A stretch of 26,492 nt of DNA from CBFDCQ01 sp965603355 (GTDB lineage Bacteria > Hydrogenedentota > CAZGCA01 > CBFDCQ01). The notes under the pieces were generated by a model. It was given only the letters and a program-made list of their open reading frames with translations, was not told the origin of the DNA and ran no database searches. This document shows, piece after piece, positions 1-7,304 of this stretch. Position 1 is the stretch's first letter. The number at the start of each line of letters is the position of its first letter. Location of the stretch: NCBI GenBank assembly GCA_965603355.1, contig CBFDCQ010000041.1, forward strand, positions 1-26,492, given 5' to 3'. The position numbers and the translations under genes were made by a program.

Positions 1-1380
1 TTATGGCGATAGCGCCACGCGAAACCCCACGCCGTTGCTCACGTAACCGGGATTGAACCCCTGGCGAGATGCGGAGCGCAGGTACGGAAGAGTGTTGAAC
101 CAGGACCCGCCCCGCAGGACGCGCTCTGTGCCCTCAGACGGTCCTTGTGGGTTATTCCCAGGGCCATACACGTAGTAGCCCGCCTCGTACCAGTCGGCAC
201 ACCACTCCCACACGTTTCCGTGCATGTCATACAGCCCCCATACGTTAGGTTTGTACGTGCCAACGGGCGCAGTCTCCGCGTACCCATCGTCTCCCGGGAT
301 GGCCGACCAATCCGGATGTTCGCGCTTGGCGCTCTGGTCGACTGTATTCGCATACTCGTGTGCGTCCTCTACGCTCTCACCCCAATAGAACGGCGTAGTT
401 GTCCCCGCCCGGCACGCATACTCCCACTCGGCCTCGGTCGGCAGGCGATAGTCGAGTTTGGTCATCTCACTGAGCCAGTTGCAGAACTCCGCCGCGGCGT
501 TCCAGGTTACCCGTATGGCCGGTCTATCCCCGCGTCCCCAGCCTTCGTCGTCCGGTTTCTTCCTGCCCGTGGCTTCGCAGAACGCATCGTACTGAGCGAA
601 CGTCACCTCATACTTGCCCAGGTAGAAATCTCCAACCTCCACCTCGCTTGCGGGACCCTCGTCAGGCTCACGACCCACCTCGGCCTGCTTGCTCCCCATC
701 GTGAACGCGCCGCCCTTGATGAGTACCATCTCGAGCTTAAACGGCAGCGTACGACGCTCCAGCCTTGCGGCCGCCTCCGGCGCGCGGCGTGATTCCGGGA
801 AATCCTCCAGATACTCCCTGTAAGTCTGTGCCGTATCCGCCGCTTCCGCTTTCGCCCAAGCCTCTTCGGCCCGCTCGAAATAGTCAAGCTCCGTCCGCGT
901 CAGCACCACTTTAATCGCAAGGTCGCTGATGATTGTCCCCAGATCAGCCTCACTTTCCGTCGAGCTCGTGATAACTCTCTCAACAGAAAGGTCAAGGTTG
1001 ATGACCTTGACACTGGCGTAGTATCTATTGCCGACTTTTGCAAGAGAGCCGGCGCACATTCTTTCAATCCCCAACCTGCTAATAGCCTTGCTCCTGGCCT
1101 CCTCCTCAGAGGTAGCTTGCCGGGACTCCTTGATATCCTTGGCTTCCCGCCCAATCTCCTCCCGGTCCACCACTATAGCCCTTCCCGTGTCGCCCACCTT
1201 TGTCAGGAGCGTGTCATACAGAGAGTCCTCAAGGCTCGGGTCCAGGTCACCCGCTACTCGAAACCCTGTGATCCCGATCTTCGGTTTCTCCGCAGCACCG
1301 ACTTTCGCACAACGACAGGTTGTAGCAAGGAGCAATAGGACCAGGACCAACAAGCCCCTCGAACGTCCATCAACTCTCAC
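1..1380 (-). CDS. Exported CsgG-like / formylglycine-generating-enzyme-fold protein (non-catalytic?)
   Basis: The 459-residue product has a basic N-terminus and a hydrophobic signal segment (about residues 9-21). Residues 33-155 resemble the CsgG/LpoB/TolB-N type alpha-beta domain (KIGITGF at 34-40, then VVDREEIG). A charged helical linker (165-210) follows, then a C-terminal SUMF1/FGE-sulfatase fold from about 217 to the end, with GGAFTMGS, RPAIRVTWNAA, YRLPTEAEWEYACRAG, MHGNVWEWCADW, RVLRGGSW and GVGFRVA. In true formylglycine-generating enzymes two cysteines lie after RGGSW; here that stretch is FNTLPYLRSASR with none, so oxidase activity is unlikely. FGE-fold proteins without them act in binding or other envelope roles. 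The start is GTG, with GGAGG about 10 nt upstream. Cysteines near the end of the signal segment fit a lipobox poorly, so periplasmic or lipoprotein fate is open. The family call is solid; the function is not known. Confidence 0.85.
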   Translation of the reverse strand: MRVDGRSRGLLVLVLLLLATTCRCAKVGAAEKPKIGITGFRVAGDLDPSLEDSLYDTLLTKVGDTGRAIVVDREEIGREAKDIKESRQATSEEEARSKAISRLGIERMCAGSLAKVGNRYYASVKVINLDLSVERVITSSTESEADLGTIISDLAIKVVLTRTELDYFERAEEAWAKAEAADTAQTYREYLEDFPESRRAPEAAARLERRTLPFKLEMVLIKGGAFTMGSKQAEVGREPDEGPASEVEVGDFYLGKYEVTFAQYDAFCEATGRKKPDDEGWGRGDRPAIRVTWNAAAEFCNWLSEMTKLDYRLPTEAEWEYACRAGTTTPFYWGESVEDAHEYANTVDQSAKREHPDWSAIPGDDGYAETAPVGTYKPNVWGLYDMHGNVWEWCADWYEAGYYVYGPGNNPQGPSEGTERVLRGGSWFNTLPYLRSASRQGFNPGYVSNGVGFRVALSP

Positions 1381-1556
1381 GGCATCTCATCCTCCGCAAC
1401 GCGTGACGTTGTCAAAGCGCAAATCACATTCAACGCAACACAACATAATGGCCCCCGCTCTCCATGCCTCATATTGCTAGCCTATCACCTCTCCGTTTGA
1501 CCCGTCAAGACAGCTCGCCAGGGCCCTCAAAACTGATGGCTCTGACTCAGAACGTC

Positions 1557-1763
1557 TTAGTCATCCCGCTTCCGGCGCCGCTGCCTTATCAGGACAAGCA
1601 CGACCGGCAACGCCAACAGAATGACCAAGATCCAGCTGATAAGCGCCGCACGCGGCTGAAGCTCGACGCGACTGGCAACGGCGTGCTGGAGCAGTAGTAT
1701 CGTCGCCACAAGCCAAACCGCCAATCCGATCAGCCTCAAGTATTTTGACCATCCGGTTTTCAT
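1557..1763 (-). CDS. Small two-helix membrane protein, candidate RdhB anchor of the reductive dehalogenase
   Basis: This 68-residue protein starts at ATG 1763 (MKTGWSKYLR). It has two hydrophobic helices, about residues 11-30 and 39-59, joined by a short loop with one Glu (SRVELQPRA), and a strongly basic tail (RQRRRKRDD). Positive charges at both ends predict cytoplasmic termini and a periplasmic loop. It begins 31 nt after the stop of the reductive dehalogenase gene on the same strand. That is where rdhB, the small membrane anchor that tethers Tat-exported RdhA, normally lies. Known RdhB proteins are usually about 90 residues with two or three helices, so this one is short. The identification rests on position and topology; I see no decisive sequence motif. 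The ribosome binding site is weak, and longer upstream starts would run into rdhA. Confidence 0.55.
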   Translation of the reverse strand: MKTGWSKYLRLIGLAVWLVATILLLQHAVASRVELQPRAALISWILVILLALPVVLVLIRQRRRKRDD

Positions 1764-1777
1764 GTTGTTGTGCCCAT

Positions 1778-1795
1778 ACCGTGCGTGCGCACGGT
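1778..1795. repeat. Perfect 18-nt palindrome between rdhA and the rdhB-like gene
   Basis: ACCGTGCG-TG-CGCACGGT, an 8-bp perfect inverted repeat with a 2-nt centre. It starts inside the rdhA stop codon and lies 14 nt upstream of the small membrane-protein ATG. No T-run follows on the minus strand, so it is not a normal intrinsic terminator. It could be an mRNA-processing or stability hairpin, or a REP-type element. Confidence 0.7.
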
Positions 1796-3264
1796 CATAC
1801 CTCCGTCTTTCCCTGCATAGTGTCGATACCGTACTCGGGCAATTCAAGCTCCCACCATTTCTCCTGTTCCTTCGGACTGTTCTTGGGGCCGTAACCGAAC
1901 GCATCATTCATACGCCGGAGTAACCCACCGATCGCCGGCGTCGTCGCCGCGGTCATCTTGACCAACGAGTGGGCCCACGATCTATCCTTCTTTGACCACG
2001 GGCACGACGCAAAACATATGCTGCACGATGAGTTCAGCTCTCGCCAGTAGGCAAGACATTTCGGCGCGTCGAGAAACCAGGCCTTGTGGCCCGGATTGTT
2101 CCACGGACCCTTCACTTCCCACGAGGGATCCCTGTCAAAGCTTATGGCCCCGGCGGGACACGCTTGTGCGCATTTCCCACAACGGCGACAGAACTCCGCG
2201 ATGCCCGCATCCATCGGCTTATCGGTGGCCATCGGCAGGTCCGTGAGCACCGTGCTCAGGCGCACCATGGGGCCATACTCATAAGTGACCAATCGGTTTG
2301 TCCGGCTGAGCTCGCCCAATCCCGACTGCACCGCGTATGCTACGGTCATAAGGAATCCGTTTTTCAAAGGTATGGCTTCGTAGCCAAGGCTGCGTATGAA
2401 CTCCGCTACGCTTCCTGCCGTCCAGCTCATTGCCGAGTACCCAAAGTAACTCGCGGCGCCGCCGATACGGGACGGGACACGGTACATCGTTTCGGGCGAC
2501 ATGCGGTTGGCAAGAACAACCACCCGGTTGAAGCTATCGGGAATCACATACTTCTCGTCCGTCACGTATGGGCGCTCAACATCCTCAAACACGATCGGTT
2601 TGCCGCTGGGAGGCTTGCCGTTAACCTTCGCGCGCTCGAACTCGTCCAAGTCAGGGTGCCTGGGCGTCGGACCATGACTGAAAATGAGACGCCGGTCGAG
2701 CGGAGCTATACCGACTAATGCCGCGCCGTACAGGCGCGCGGCTGCTTTCACATCGCGCGCGGCAATGCCGGGCGGCTCATCATACTTGTCGTGCTGCGCG
2801 CGAAACTGCTCAGTCCATTCCGTTGGATTCCACTTGAGGATGCCGACAGAATCGCCGTCCATCCCACCCGAGGAGAAATTAACCAGACTGCCGCCGTTGG
2901 AAAGCGCCGCATCCCGGACCGACCAGCCCGGGCGCTTTTCCGCAACTCCCTTGCCGGCATTCTCCGCGCCCAGCGCCGTCACTTTCAGATACCTGTCCTT
3001 CCCGATGTAGTCAGGAAGGCGTGCAAAGCAGTTGTTGACAGGGTCCCATCGTTTGTAGTCCTCGGTTAACTCTCCCAGGCCGAGCGTCACTTCATCCGCC
3101 TGACGCACCCAAAAAGGACGCCCTTTGATCCGCGGGGTACCTGCCTCGCGACTCGCAGCGCGAGAGACTCCATCGCGCACTGAATATACGCCGCCTCCCG
3201 CCAACCCGGCTGCCCCTACCGTCTTAAGAAACCTTCTACGCGTGGACGCTTCATTGAGACTCAT
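1795..3264 (-). CDS. Reductive dehalogenase catalytic subunit (RdhA family)
   Basis: This 489-residue protein is of usual RdhA length. It carries a Tat signal (T8-RRRFLK, then a short hydrophobic segment AAGLAGGG), so it should be exported folded to the outside of the cytoplasmic membrane. The C-terminal part binds two 4Fe-4S clusters: C359-RRC-GKC-AQAC-P (C359, C362, C365, C369) and the RdhA-type second motif C403...C414-SIC-FASCP (C414, C417, C421). The central region (about 165-340) matches the nitroreductase-like corrinoid-binding core, including YFGYSAMSW at 273-281 and NGFLMTVAYA. Family members use a corrinoid cofactor to remove halogens from organic compounds, often as terminal electron acceptors; epoxyqueuosine reductase is the main distant relative but lacks the Tat signal. 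ATG start with GGGGGG 8 nt upstream. Substrate cannot be inferred. A possible membrane anchor gene follows. Confidence 0.88.
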   Translation of the reverse strand: MSLNEASTRRRFLKTVGAAGLAGGGVYSVRDGVSRAASREAGTPRIKGRPFWVRQADEVTLGLGELTEDYKRWDPVNNCFARLPDYIGKDRYLKVTALGAENAGKGVAEKRPGWSVRDAALSNGGSLVNFSSGGMDGDSVGILKWNPTEWTEQFRAQHDKYDEPPGIAARDVKAAARLYGAALVGIAPLDRRLIFSHGPTPRHPDLDEFERAKVNGKPPSGKPIVFEDVERPYVTDEKYVIPDSFNRVVVLANRMSPETMYRVPSRIGGAASYFGYSAMSWTAGSVAEFIRSLGYEAIPLKNGFLMTVAYAVQSGLGELSRTNRLVTYEYGPMVRLSTVLTDLPMATDKPMDAGIAEFCRRCGKCAQACPAGAISFDRDPSWEVKGPWNNPGHKAWFLDAPKCLAYWRELNSSCSICFASCPWSKKDRSWAHSLVKMTAATTPAIGGLLRRMNDAFGYGPKNSPKEQEKWWELELPEYGIDTMQGKTEV

Positions 3265-3301
3265 GTCATGTACCCCCCGCTGCTATCGAGGATCCGGAAA
3301 A

Positions 3302-3338
3302 GAGGATGCGAGCTTCGAACCTCCGACGGAGCATCCTC
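3302..3338 (-). terminator. Terminator-like hairpin in the rdhA leader
   Basis: Read on the minus strand, GAGGATGC (3338-3331) pairs perfectly with GCATCCTC (3309-3302), followed at once by TTTT (3301-3298). An inner CTCCG/CGGAG stem can also form. No minus-strand gene lies upstream for it to terminate, and it sits between the candidate rdhA promoter and the rdhA start, so it may act as an attenuator. The T-run is short, so termination may be weak. Confidence 0.45.
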
Positions 3339-3374
3339 AACATCATAACCACGAACCAACGCGGTATCAGACAG

Positions 3375-3402
3375 TGTATACTGCGAAGCCTCCTCGTGTC
3401 TA
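3375..3402 (-). promoter_or_regulatory. Candidate sigma-70 promoter for rdhA
   Basis: On the minus strand, TAGACA (3402-3397), a 16-nt spacer, then TATACA (3380-3375). The -35 matches 5 of 6 consensus bases and the -10 matches 4 of 6. It would give a leader of roughly 100 nt before the rdhA ATG. The rest of the 3265-3567 gap shows no gene; only weak plus-strand promoter-like pieces occur near 3497-3540 ahead of the DUF116 gene. Confidence 0.35.
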
Positions 3403-3567
3403 CCCGGTCCGTTCGAGTCCCATTCCTGTTCTCATCCCCGTGCAGGGTGGATCGGCGCTTCTGAAACGCAGACCGACCGGCTGCGATAAACCGGCTTTAC
3501 TAGCGGCCCTTGGGCGTGCTATGCTATTAGCAGCATATTCATAGGCGTAAGGTGTGAGGCGAGACAG

Positions 3568-4101
3568 TTGAAGAGGATGTGGTGGAAGTTCGTTTTCAAC
3601 CTTTTTGTCCCGGTTCTGCGCGGAATATACCGGCTGATCGGGAGACCGGTCGAGAATGTCGAAGGCTACTTCGTGCGGCTGAACAATAATTCCGTGCGGA
3701 GGTGCAGCACGCGGTTGAAACCCTCTGAGCTGTTGATTCTGTTGCCCCACTGCATCCAGTGGTGGGAATGTCCGAACAAGATAACGTCTACCGTGGGCAA
3801 CTGCAAACGGTGTGGAAAATGCGGGATGGACACCCTTATGGAGATAGCAGAGAAGTACGGCGTGGCCATTGAAGTGGCTACCGGCGGCGGGGGAGCGCTT
3901 CGCGTCCTGCAGGAGCACGCGCCAAAGGGCGTTGTGGCCGTGGCCTGCGAGCACGAAATGGTTGATGGCATACGCGACGCCCTACCGCGTCCCGTATTGG
4001 CTGTCTTGAACGAGCGACCCGAAGGACCGTGCAAGAACACGGTGGTCGATCCCGTCAAGGTGGAGTCAGCTATAAGGTGGTTTCTGAACGGGAAACCGTG
4101 A
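3568..4101 (+). CDS. DUF116 domain protein
   Basis: This 177-residue protein begins with a hydrophobic or amphipathic stretch (WWKFVFNLFVPVLRGIYRLIG, about residues 5-25). It then has the cysteine-rich core typical of DUF116: LPHCIQWWECP (C62, C68), CKRCGKC (C79, C82, C85), then VAVACEHEM (C127) and GPCKNT (C155). The cysteine spacing suggests metal or Fe-S binding, but the family has no established biochemical role. The TTG start at 3568 has GTGAGG about 8 nt upstream; ATG 3577 would place that site too far away. The stop overlaps the rsmB GTG start by 4 nt (GTGA), and DUF116 genes are often neighbours of fmt/rsmB-type translation genes. Confidence 0.85.
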   Translation: MKRMWWKFVFNLFVPVLRGIYRLIGRPVENVEGYFVRLNNNSVRRCSTRLKPSELLILLPHCIQWWECPNKITSTVGNCKRCGKCGMDTLMEIAEKYGVAIEVATGGGGALRVLQEHAPKGVVAVACEHEMVDGIRDALPRPVLAVLNERPEGPCKNTVVDPVKVESAIRWFLNGKP

Positions 4102-5447
4102 CCGTTGACCCGATACGCGATGCTGCGTTTCGCTCGTTGCGTCGAGTCACCGAGAACGGCGCTTACGCCAACCTCGTTGTAGACGCTGCGTTGGAGCGGC
4201 ACGACTGGGCCGAGCGCGACAGAAAGTTTTACACAACGCTTGTTTACGGGACGTTGCGTCATCGGGGTTTGCTGGACTGGGTTCTCGAGAAAAGGATTGG
4301 CAAGAGATTCCCTCGCCGGATTCAGCCGGCGATTCTGGCGATACTGCGGATGGGCGCCTATCAGATCCTGTTCCTGAGCAGGGTGCCCAAACATGCCGCG
4401 GTTGACGAGTCGGTCAAGCTTGCCAGGAGGCACGGGCACGAGCGGGCCGCCGCGTTCGTCAACGCGGTGTTGCGCGCGACGAAGCGAGACGCCGGGTCCG
4501 TCGAGCTTCCGGACAGGGACGAGAACGGCGCGCTCTACATTGCGACAAAGTACTCGCATCCGCTTTGGATAGTGGATAGATGGTTGAGCGTGTGGGGATT
4601 GGAGCGGACGGAGAGCGTATGCGCGGCAAATAACGAGACGGCACCTCTTACGATACGAGCGAACACGTTGAGAGTAGAACCCGACGAGCTTGGCAAGCGG
4701 CTGCGCGACGAGCATGTGTCGGTGCGGAAAAACACTGACGTGCCGGAAGAACTGGAGATATTGAACAGCCCGCGACCCGTACGACAGCTCCGCTCGTTTC
4801 GCGACGGGCTTTTCCAGGTACAGGATGCCAGTTCGATCTGCGCCGGTCATCTGTTGGCCCCGGAGCCGGGCGAAACTGTTGTTGACATGTGCGCGGGGCC
4901 GGGCGGGAAAACGACGCATATCGCGCAATTGATGCAGAATCGCGGTAAGATTTACGCCGTTGACGTAAAAGCGCATAAGCTGTCTCTCGTAAGCGATAGC
5001 TGCCGCAAGCTGGGAGTGGAGATAGTGCACTGCGTTGAGGGTGACGCCGGTCGAGTCTCGGAGCTCGATCTGCCGCCCGCTGACAGGGTGCTCGTGGACG
5101 CCCCGTGCAGCGGTACCGGAACGTTCCGGCGCAGGCTGGATCTACGATGGCGGCTCAACGGCGACGAAACCGAGCGGCTTACCGGGATTCAGAGGGAGCT
5201 CGTACGAGCGGCGGCGTCGATTTTGAAGCCCGGCGGTGTCCTCGTTTACAGCGTTTGCAGCGTTGATCCGATGGAAACGCATGAACTGGTCAGTGCGGAG
5301 GCATCCGGCTCGTGGGGACTCGATCGCGACAGCAGTTGTCCGGCATGGATGTCCGGGTTCAAGACCCCGCGAGGGGATTTCAGGATCATGCCGGGTCAAG
5401 AAGGGATGGACGGTTTCTTCATGGAGAAGTTCGTTAAGACGAGCTGA
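4098..5447 (+). CDS. rsmB: 16S rRNA (cytosine-967-C5)-methyltransferase RsmB
   Basis: The 449-residue product has an N-terminal NusB-like RNA-binding domain (DPIRDAAFRSLRRV through NAVLRATKRD, about residues 4-145). The C-terminal SAM-dependent methyltransferase domain shows motif I DMCAGPGGKTTHI, motif IV VLVDAPCSGTGTFRR with the PC cysteine, and motif VI YSVCSVDPMETHE with the nucleophile-type cysteine. The ending GMDGFFMEKF is typical of RsmB. It methylates C967 of 16S rRNA. I chose the GTG at 4098 (VTVDPIRDAA) because it overlaps the DUF116 stop by 4 nt, has GGGAAA upstream and matches the usual RsmB N-terminus; an in-frame ATG at 4029 would add 23 unconserved residues inside the DUF116 gene. 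The PASTA gene follows 6 nt later. Confidence 0.93.
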   Translation: MTVDPIRDAAFRSLRRVTENGAYANLVVDAALERHDWAERDRKFYTTLVYGTLRHRGLLDWVLEKRIGKRFPRRIQPAILAILRMGAYQILFLSRVPKHAAVDESVKLARRHGHERAAAFVNAVLRATKRDAGSVELPDRDENGALYIATKYSHPLWIVDRWLSVWGLERTESVCAANNETAPLTIRANTLRVEPDELGKRLRDEHVSVRKNTDVPEELEILNSPRPVRQLRSFRDGLFQVQDASSICAGHLLAPEPGETVVDMCAGPGGKTTHIAQLMQNRGKIYAVDVKAHKLSLVSDSCRKLGVEIVHCVEGDAGRVSELDLPPADRVLVDAPCSGTGTFRRRLDLRWRLNGDETERLTGIQRELVRAAASILKPGGVLVYSVCSVDPMETHELVSAEASGSWGLDRDSSCPAWMSGFKTPRGDFRIMPGQEGMDGFFMEKFVKTS

Positions 5448-5453
5448 GTTCGT

Positions 5454-6560
5454 ATGCCGATAAAGAGAATTTTCAAATCAATACTCACATTGGGCCTGAT
5501 CGTCGCCGCGTTCGGCGTCATTGTGCTCCTAAGCTCCTATGCCGTGATACAACTGGTGCTGCGAGGAGGTGAAGTTGTGGAAGTGCCGAACGTGGTCGGC
5601 AGGAGTTTCGTCACAGCGTGGGAGACGCTGGAGGAAATCGGACTGCAAGTAGCAAAACCGTCAAAAGAGCAGAGGCAGTATAGCCCGGTCGTGCCACAAG
5701 ACCACATCATAGACCAGAAGCCTATTGCCGGTTCAAGAGTCAAGTCCGGCAGGGTTGTTCGGCTGACTATCAGTAAGGGACTCGAGATGCAGGCCGTTCC
5801 CGGCGTGACCGGGGACGAGTTGAGACGGGCGGAGAGCACACTGAGAAATGAAGGTCTGGCGGTGGGGCACGTTTCAGTAATCCACTTTCCTTCAATAAAG
5901 GGGTTCGTGCTTGGCCAGGACCCTCCACCCGGGACCTCAATTGAGACCGGGGGGAAGGTTCACTTGCTGGTGAGTGCAGGATCAAGACTGAAGAAATACC
6001 TCGTTCCCGACCTTGTTGGGTTGAAGATCAATGACGCGGTCCAGCTGCTATCTCAACTGAGTCTGGAGATGCAGCAGGTGTTTGAGGTCCGGCCGAACGC
6101 AACGCCCGGCATTGTCCTCGCTCAAGCTCCTGCGCGCAACGAGATCATCGACGAGGGCGGTGCAGTAAGCCTTACCGTGAGCAACCCCAGCGCGGAGAAG
6201 CGATGGGAAAACCTGCGCTACACGGTATTAGCCTTCGAGGTGCCGTACGGGTTCGCGAAGAAACTGGTGCGCGTCGAGATGACCGACGCGCTGGGTACTG
6301 AAACGCTGATAGGGGAAGAGATGGTGCTCGGTGTGCGGGGGCGCTTCTTCTCTCCATGCGAGCTGATCACTGTACCCATATCGTATAAGCTGTCCGACGA
6401 GGTAAAGCATGCCACGGTGAAGGTGTTCGTCGACGGTGTTCTCCGGCAAGAGACGCAAGTAGGCGCATCGGATGAAATCTCGATCATGTTTACACATCCT
6501 TGGAGAGATATGTATGAAATTAAAGATATCTCCATCACTCCTTTCAGCGGACTTCGGTAG
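5454..6560 (+). CDS. Membrane-anchored three-PASTA-domain protein, no kinase domain
   Basis: This 368-residue protein has a basic N-terminus (MPIKRIFK), one transmembrane helix (about 9-36) and three successive PASTA domains: 43-109 (VEVPNVVGRSFVTAWETLEEIG), 112-176 (MQAVPGVTGDELRRAESTLRNEG) and 182-244 (YLVPDLVGLKINDAVQLLSQLS). Each ends in the usual G-x-V-x-L-x-[VI]-S-x-G/N strand. Residues 245-368 form a further, probably beta-rich, domain I cannot assign. PASTA domains bind peptidoglycan or muropeptides and usually sit on Ser/Thr kinases or PBPs; neither is present, so this is probably an envelope-binding protein facing the periplasm. The gene lies between rsmB and rpe, and its 3' end overlaps the rpe start by 47 nt in another frame, implying translational coupling. 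Confidence 0.9.
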   Translation: MPIKRIFKSILTLGLIVAAFGVIVLLSSYAVIQLVLRGGEVVEVPNVVGRSFVTAWETLEEIGLQVAKPSKEQRQYSPVVPQDHIIDQKPIAGSRVKSGRVVRLTISKGLEMQAVPGVTGDELRRAESTLRNEGLAVGHVSVIHFPSIKGFVLGQDPPPGTSIETGGKVHLLVSAGSRLKKYLVPDLVGLKINDAVQLLSQLSLEMQQVFEVRPNATPGIVLAQAPARNEIIDEGGAVSLTVSNPSAEKRWENLRYTVLAFEVPYGFAKKLVRVEMTDALGTETLIGEEMVLGVRGRFFSPCELITVPISYKLSDEVKHATVKVFVDGVLRQETQVGASDEISIMFTHPWRDMYEIKDISITPFSGLR

Positions 6561-7206
6561 CCTCGGTGAGGAGATACGTCGCGTGGTCGCGGCTGGCGCC
6601 GATATGGTGCATGTGGACGTCATGGACGGCCACTTCGTGCCCAACATAACCGTTGGTGTGCCGGTTGTGGCCGGCTTGAGACGGTACGCTGAAGTCCCTC
6701 TAGAAGTGCATCTGATGATAGAAAAACCTGAAGAGTACGTGGCGGCGTTCGCGGATGCCGGCAGCGATACTCTGACCATTCACGCTGAAGCCACCAGTGA
6801 CCCACACCGCACGCTCGAGCAGATTCGCGCTCACGGTGTAACGCCGGGAATAGCGCTCAACCCGGGCACGTCGCTCGAGGTGCTCAAACCGGTCTTGAAG
6901 TACACGGAGTTCATACTGGTGATGACGGTGGATCCGGGATTCGGCGGGCAGGAGTTTATACCGGAAATGGTCGAGAAGGTGCGTCAGGTGCGCGATATGG
7001 CGGGGCCGGACATGAACATCGCGGTTGACGGCGGCATCGATCCGGAAACCGCTCCCAGAGTAGTGGAAGCCGGCGCGAACATCTTGGTCGCAGGGTCGTA
7101 CATTTTCGGCTCAAATGACTACTCCTGTGCCATTAACGCGCTGAGACAGTCGTGCGAGCAGGGGGGGCAGCCGCAGGACCCTCTGCAATGCAGCAGGAAG
7201 AAATGA
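6514..7206 (+). CDS. rpe: Ribulose-phosphate 3-epimerase
   Basis: The 230-residue TIM barrel interconverts ribulose 5-phosphate and xylulose 5-phosphate (pentose phosphate pathway). Signatures are KISPSLLSADF at the N-terminus, HVDVMDGHFVPNIT with the metal-binding His/Asp, EVHLMIEKPE, MTVDPGFGGQEFIP, VDGGIDPETAP and GANILVAGSYIFG. The ATG at 6514 is preceded by GGAGAG with a 6-nt gap and gives the family N-terminus; an in-frame ATG at 6472 would add 14 unrelated residues. The gene starts inside the PASTA gene. The last 20 or so residues (after LRQS) are a nonconserved tail, slightly longer than usual. It is the last gene of the operon: a GC-rich hairpin follows. Confidence 0.95.
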   Translation: MKLKISPSLLSADFGSLGEEIRRVVAAGADMVHVDVMDGHFVPNITVGVPVVAGLRRYAEVPLEVHLMIEKPEEYVAAFADAGSDTLTIHAEATSDPHRTLEQIRAHGVTPGIALNPGTSLEVLKPVLKYTEFILVMTVDPGFGGQEFIPEMVEKVRQVRDMAGPDMNIAVDGGIDPETAPRVVEAGANILVAGSYIFGSNDYSCAINALRQSCEQGGQPQDPLQCSRKK

Positions 7207-7215
7207 GTGCGGGCA

Positions 7216-7242
7216 GCGCCGGCCAGGCCGGTTCGCCGGCGC
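7216..7242. repeat. GC-rich inverted repeat after rpe
   Basis: GCGCCGGC (7216-7223) and GCCGGCGC (7235-7242) form a perfect 8-bp stem with an 11-nt loop, 10 nt after the rpe stop. No T-run follows, so it is a weak terminator candidate at best; it could stabilise the 3' end of the rpe transcript. Confidence 0.5.
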
Positions 7243-7304
7243 TTGACTCGAGAAGACCTTGACCCGGCGGCAAGTCGGATTCGTACGCGCGGACGAAAGC
7301 TCAC

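Noticed and set aside
3265..3400. Cobalamin riboswitch upstream of rdhA
   Set aside because: The leader is too short for the usual B12 riboswitch and I see no B12-box-like conserved segments; only a simple terminator-like hairpin is present.
3408..3424. tRNA-like T-loop (GTTCGAGTCCC)
   Set aside because: The flanking bases do not form a T-stem, and no acceptor, D or anticodon arms can be drawn around it.
3666..5030. 454-codon open frame on the minus strand
   Set aside because: It is antisense to DUF116 and rsmB, both clearly identified, and its product is low-complexity Arg-rich.
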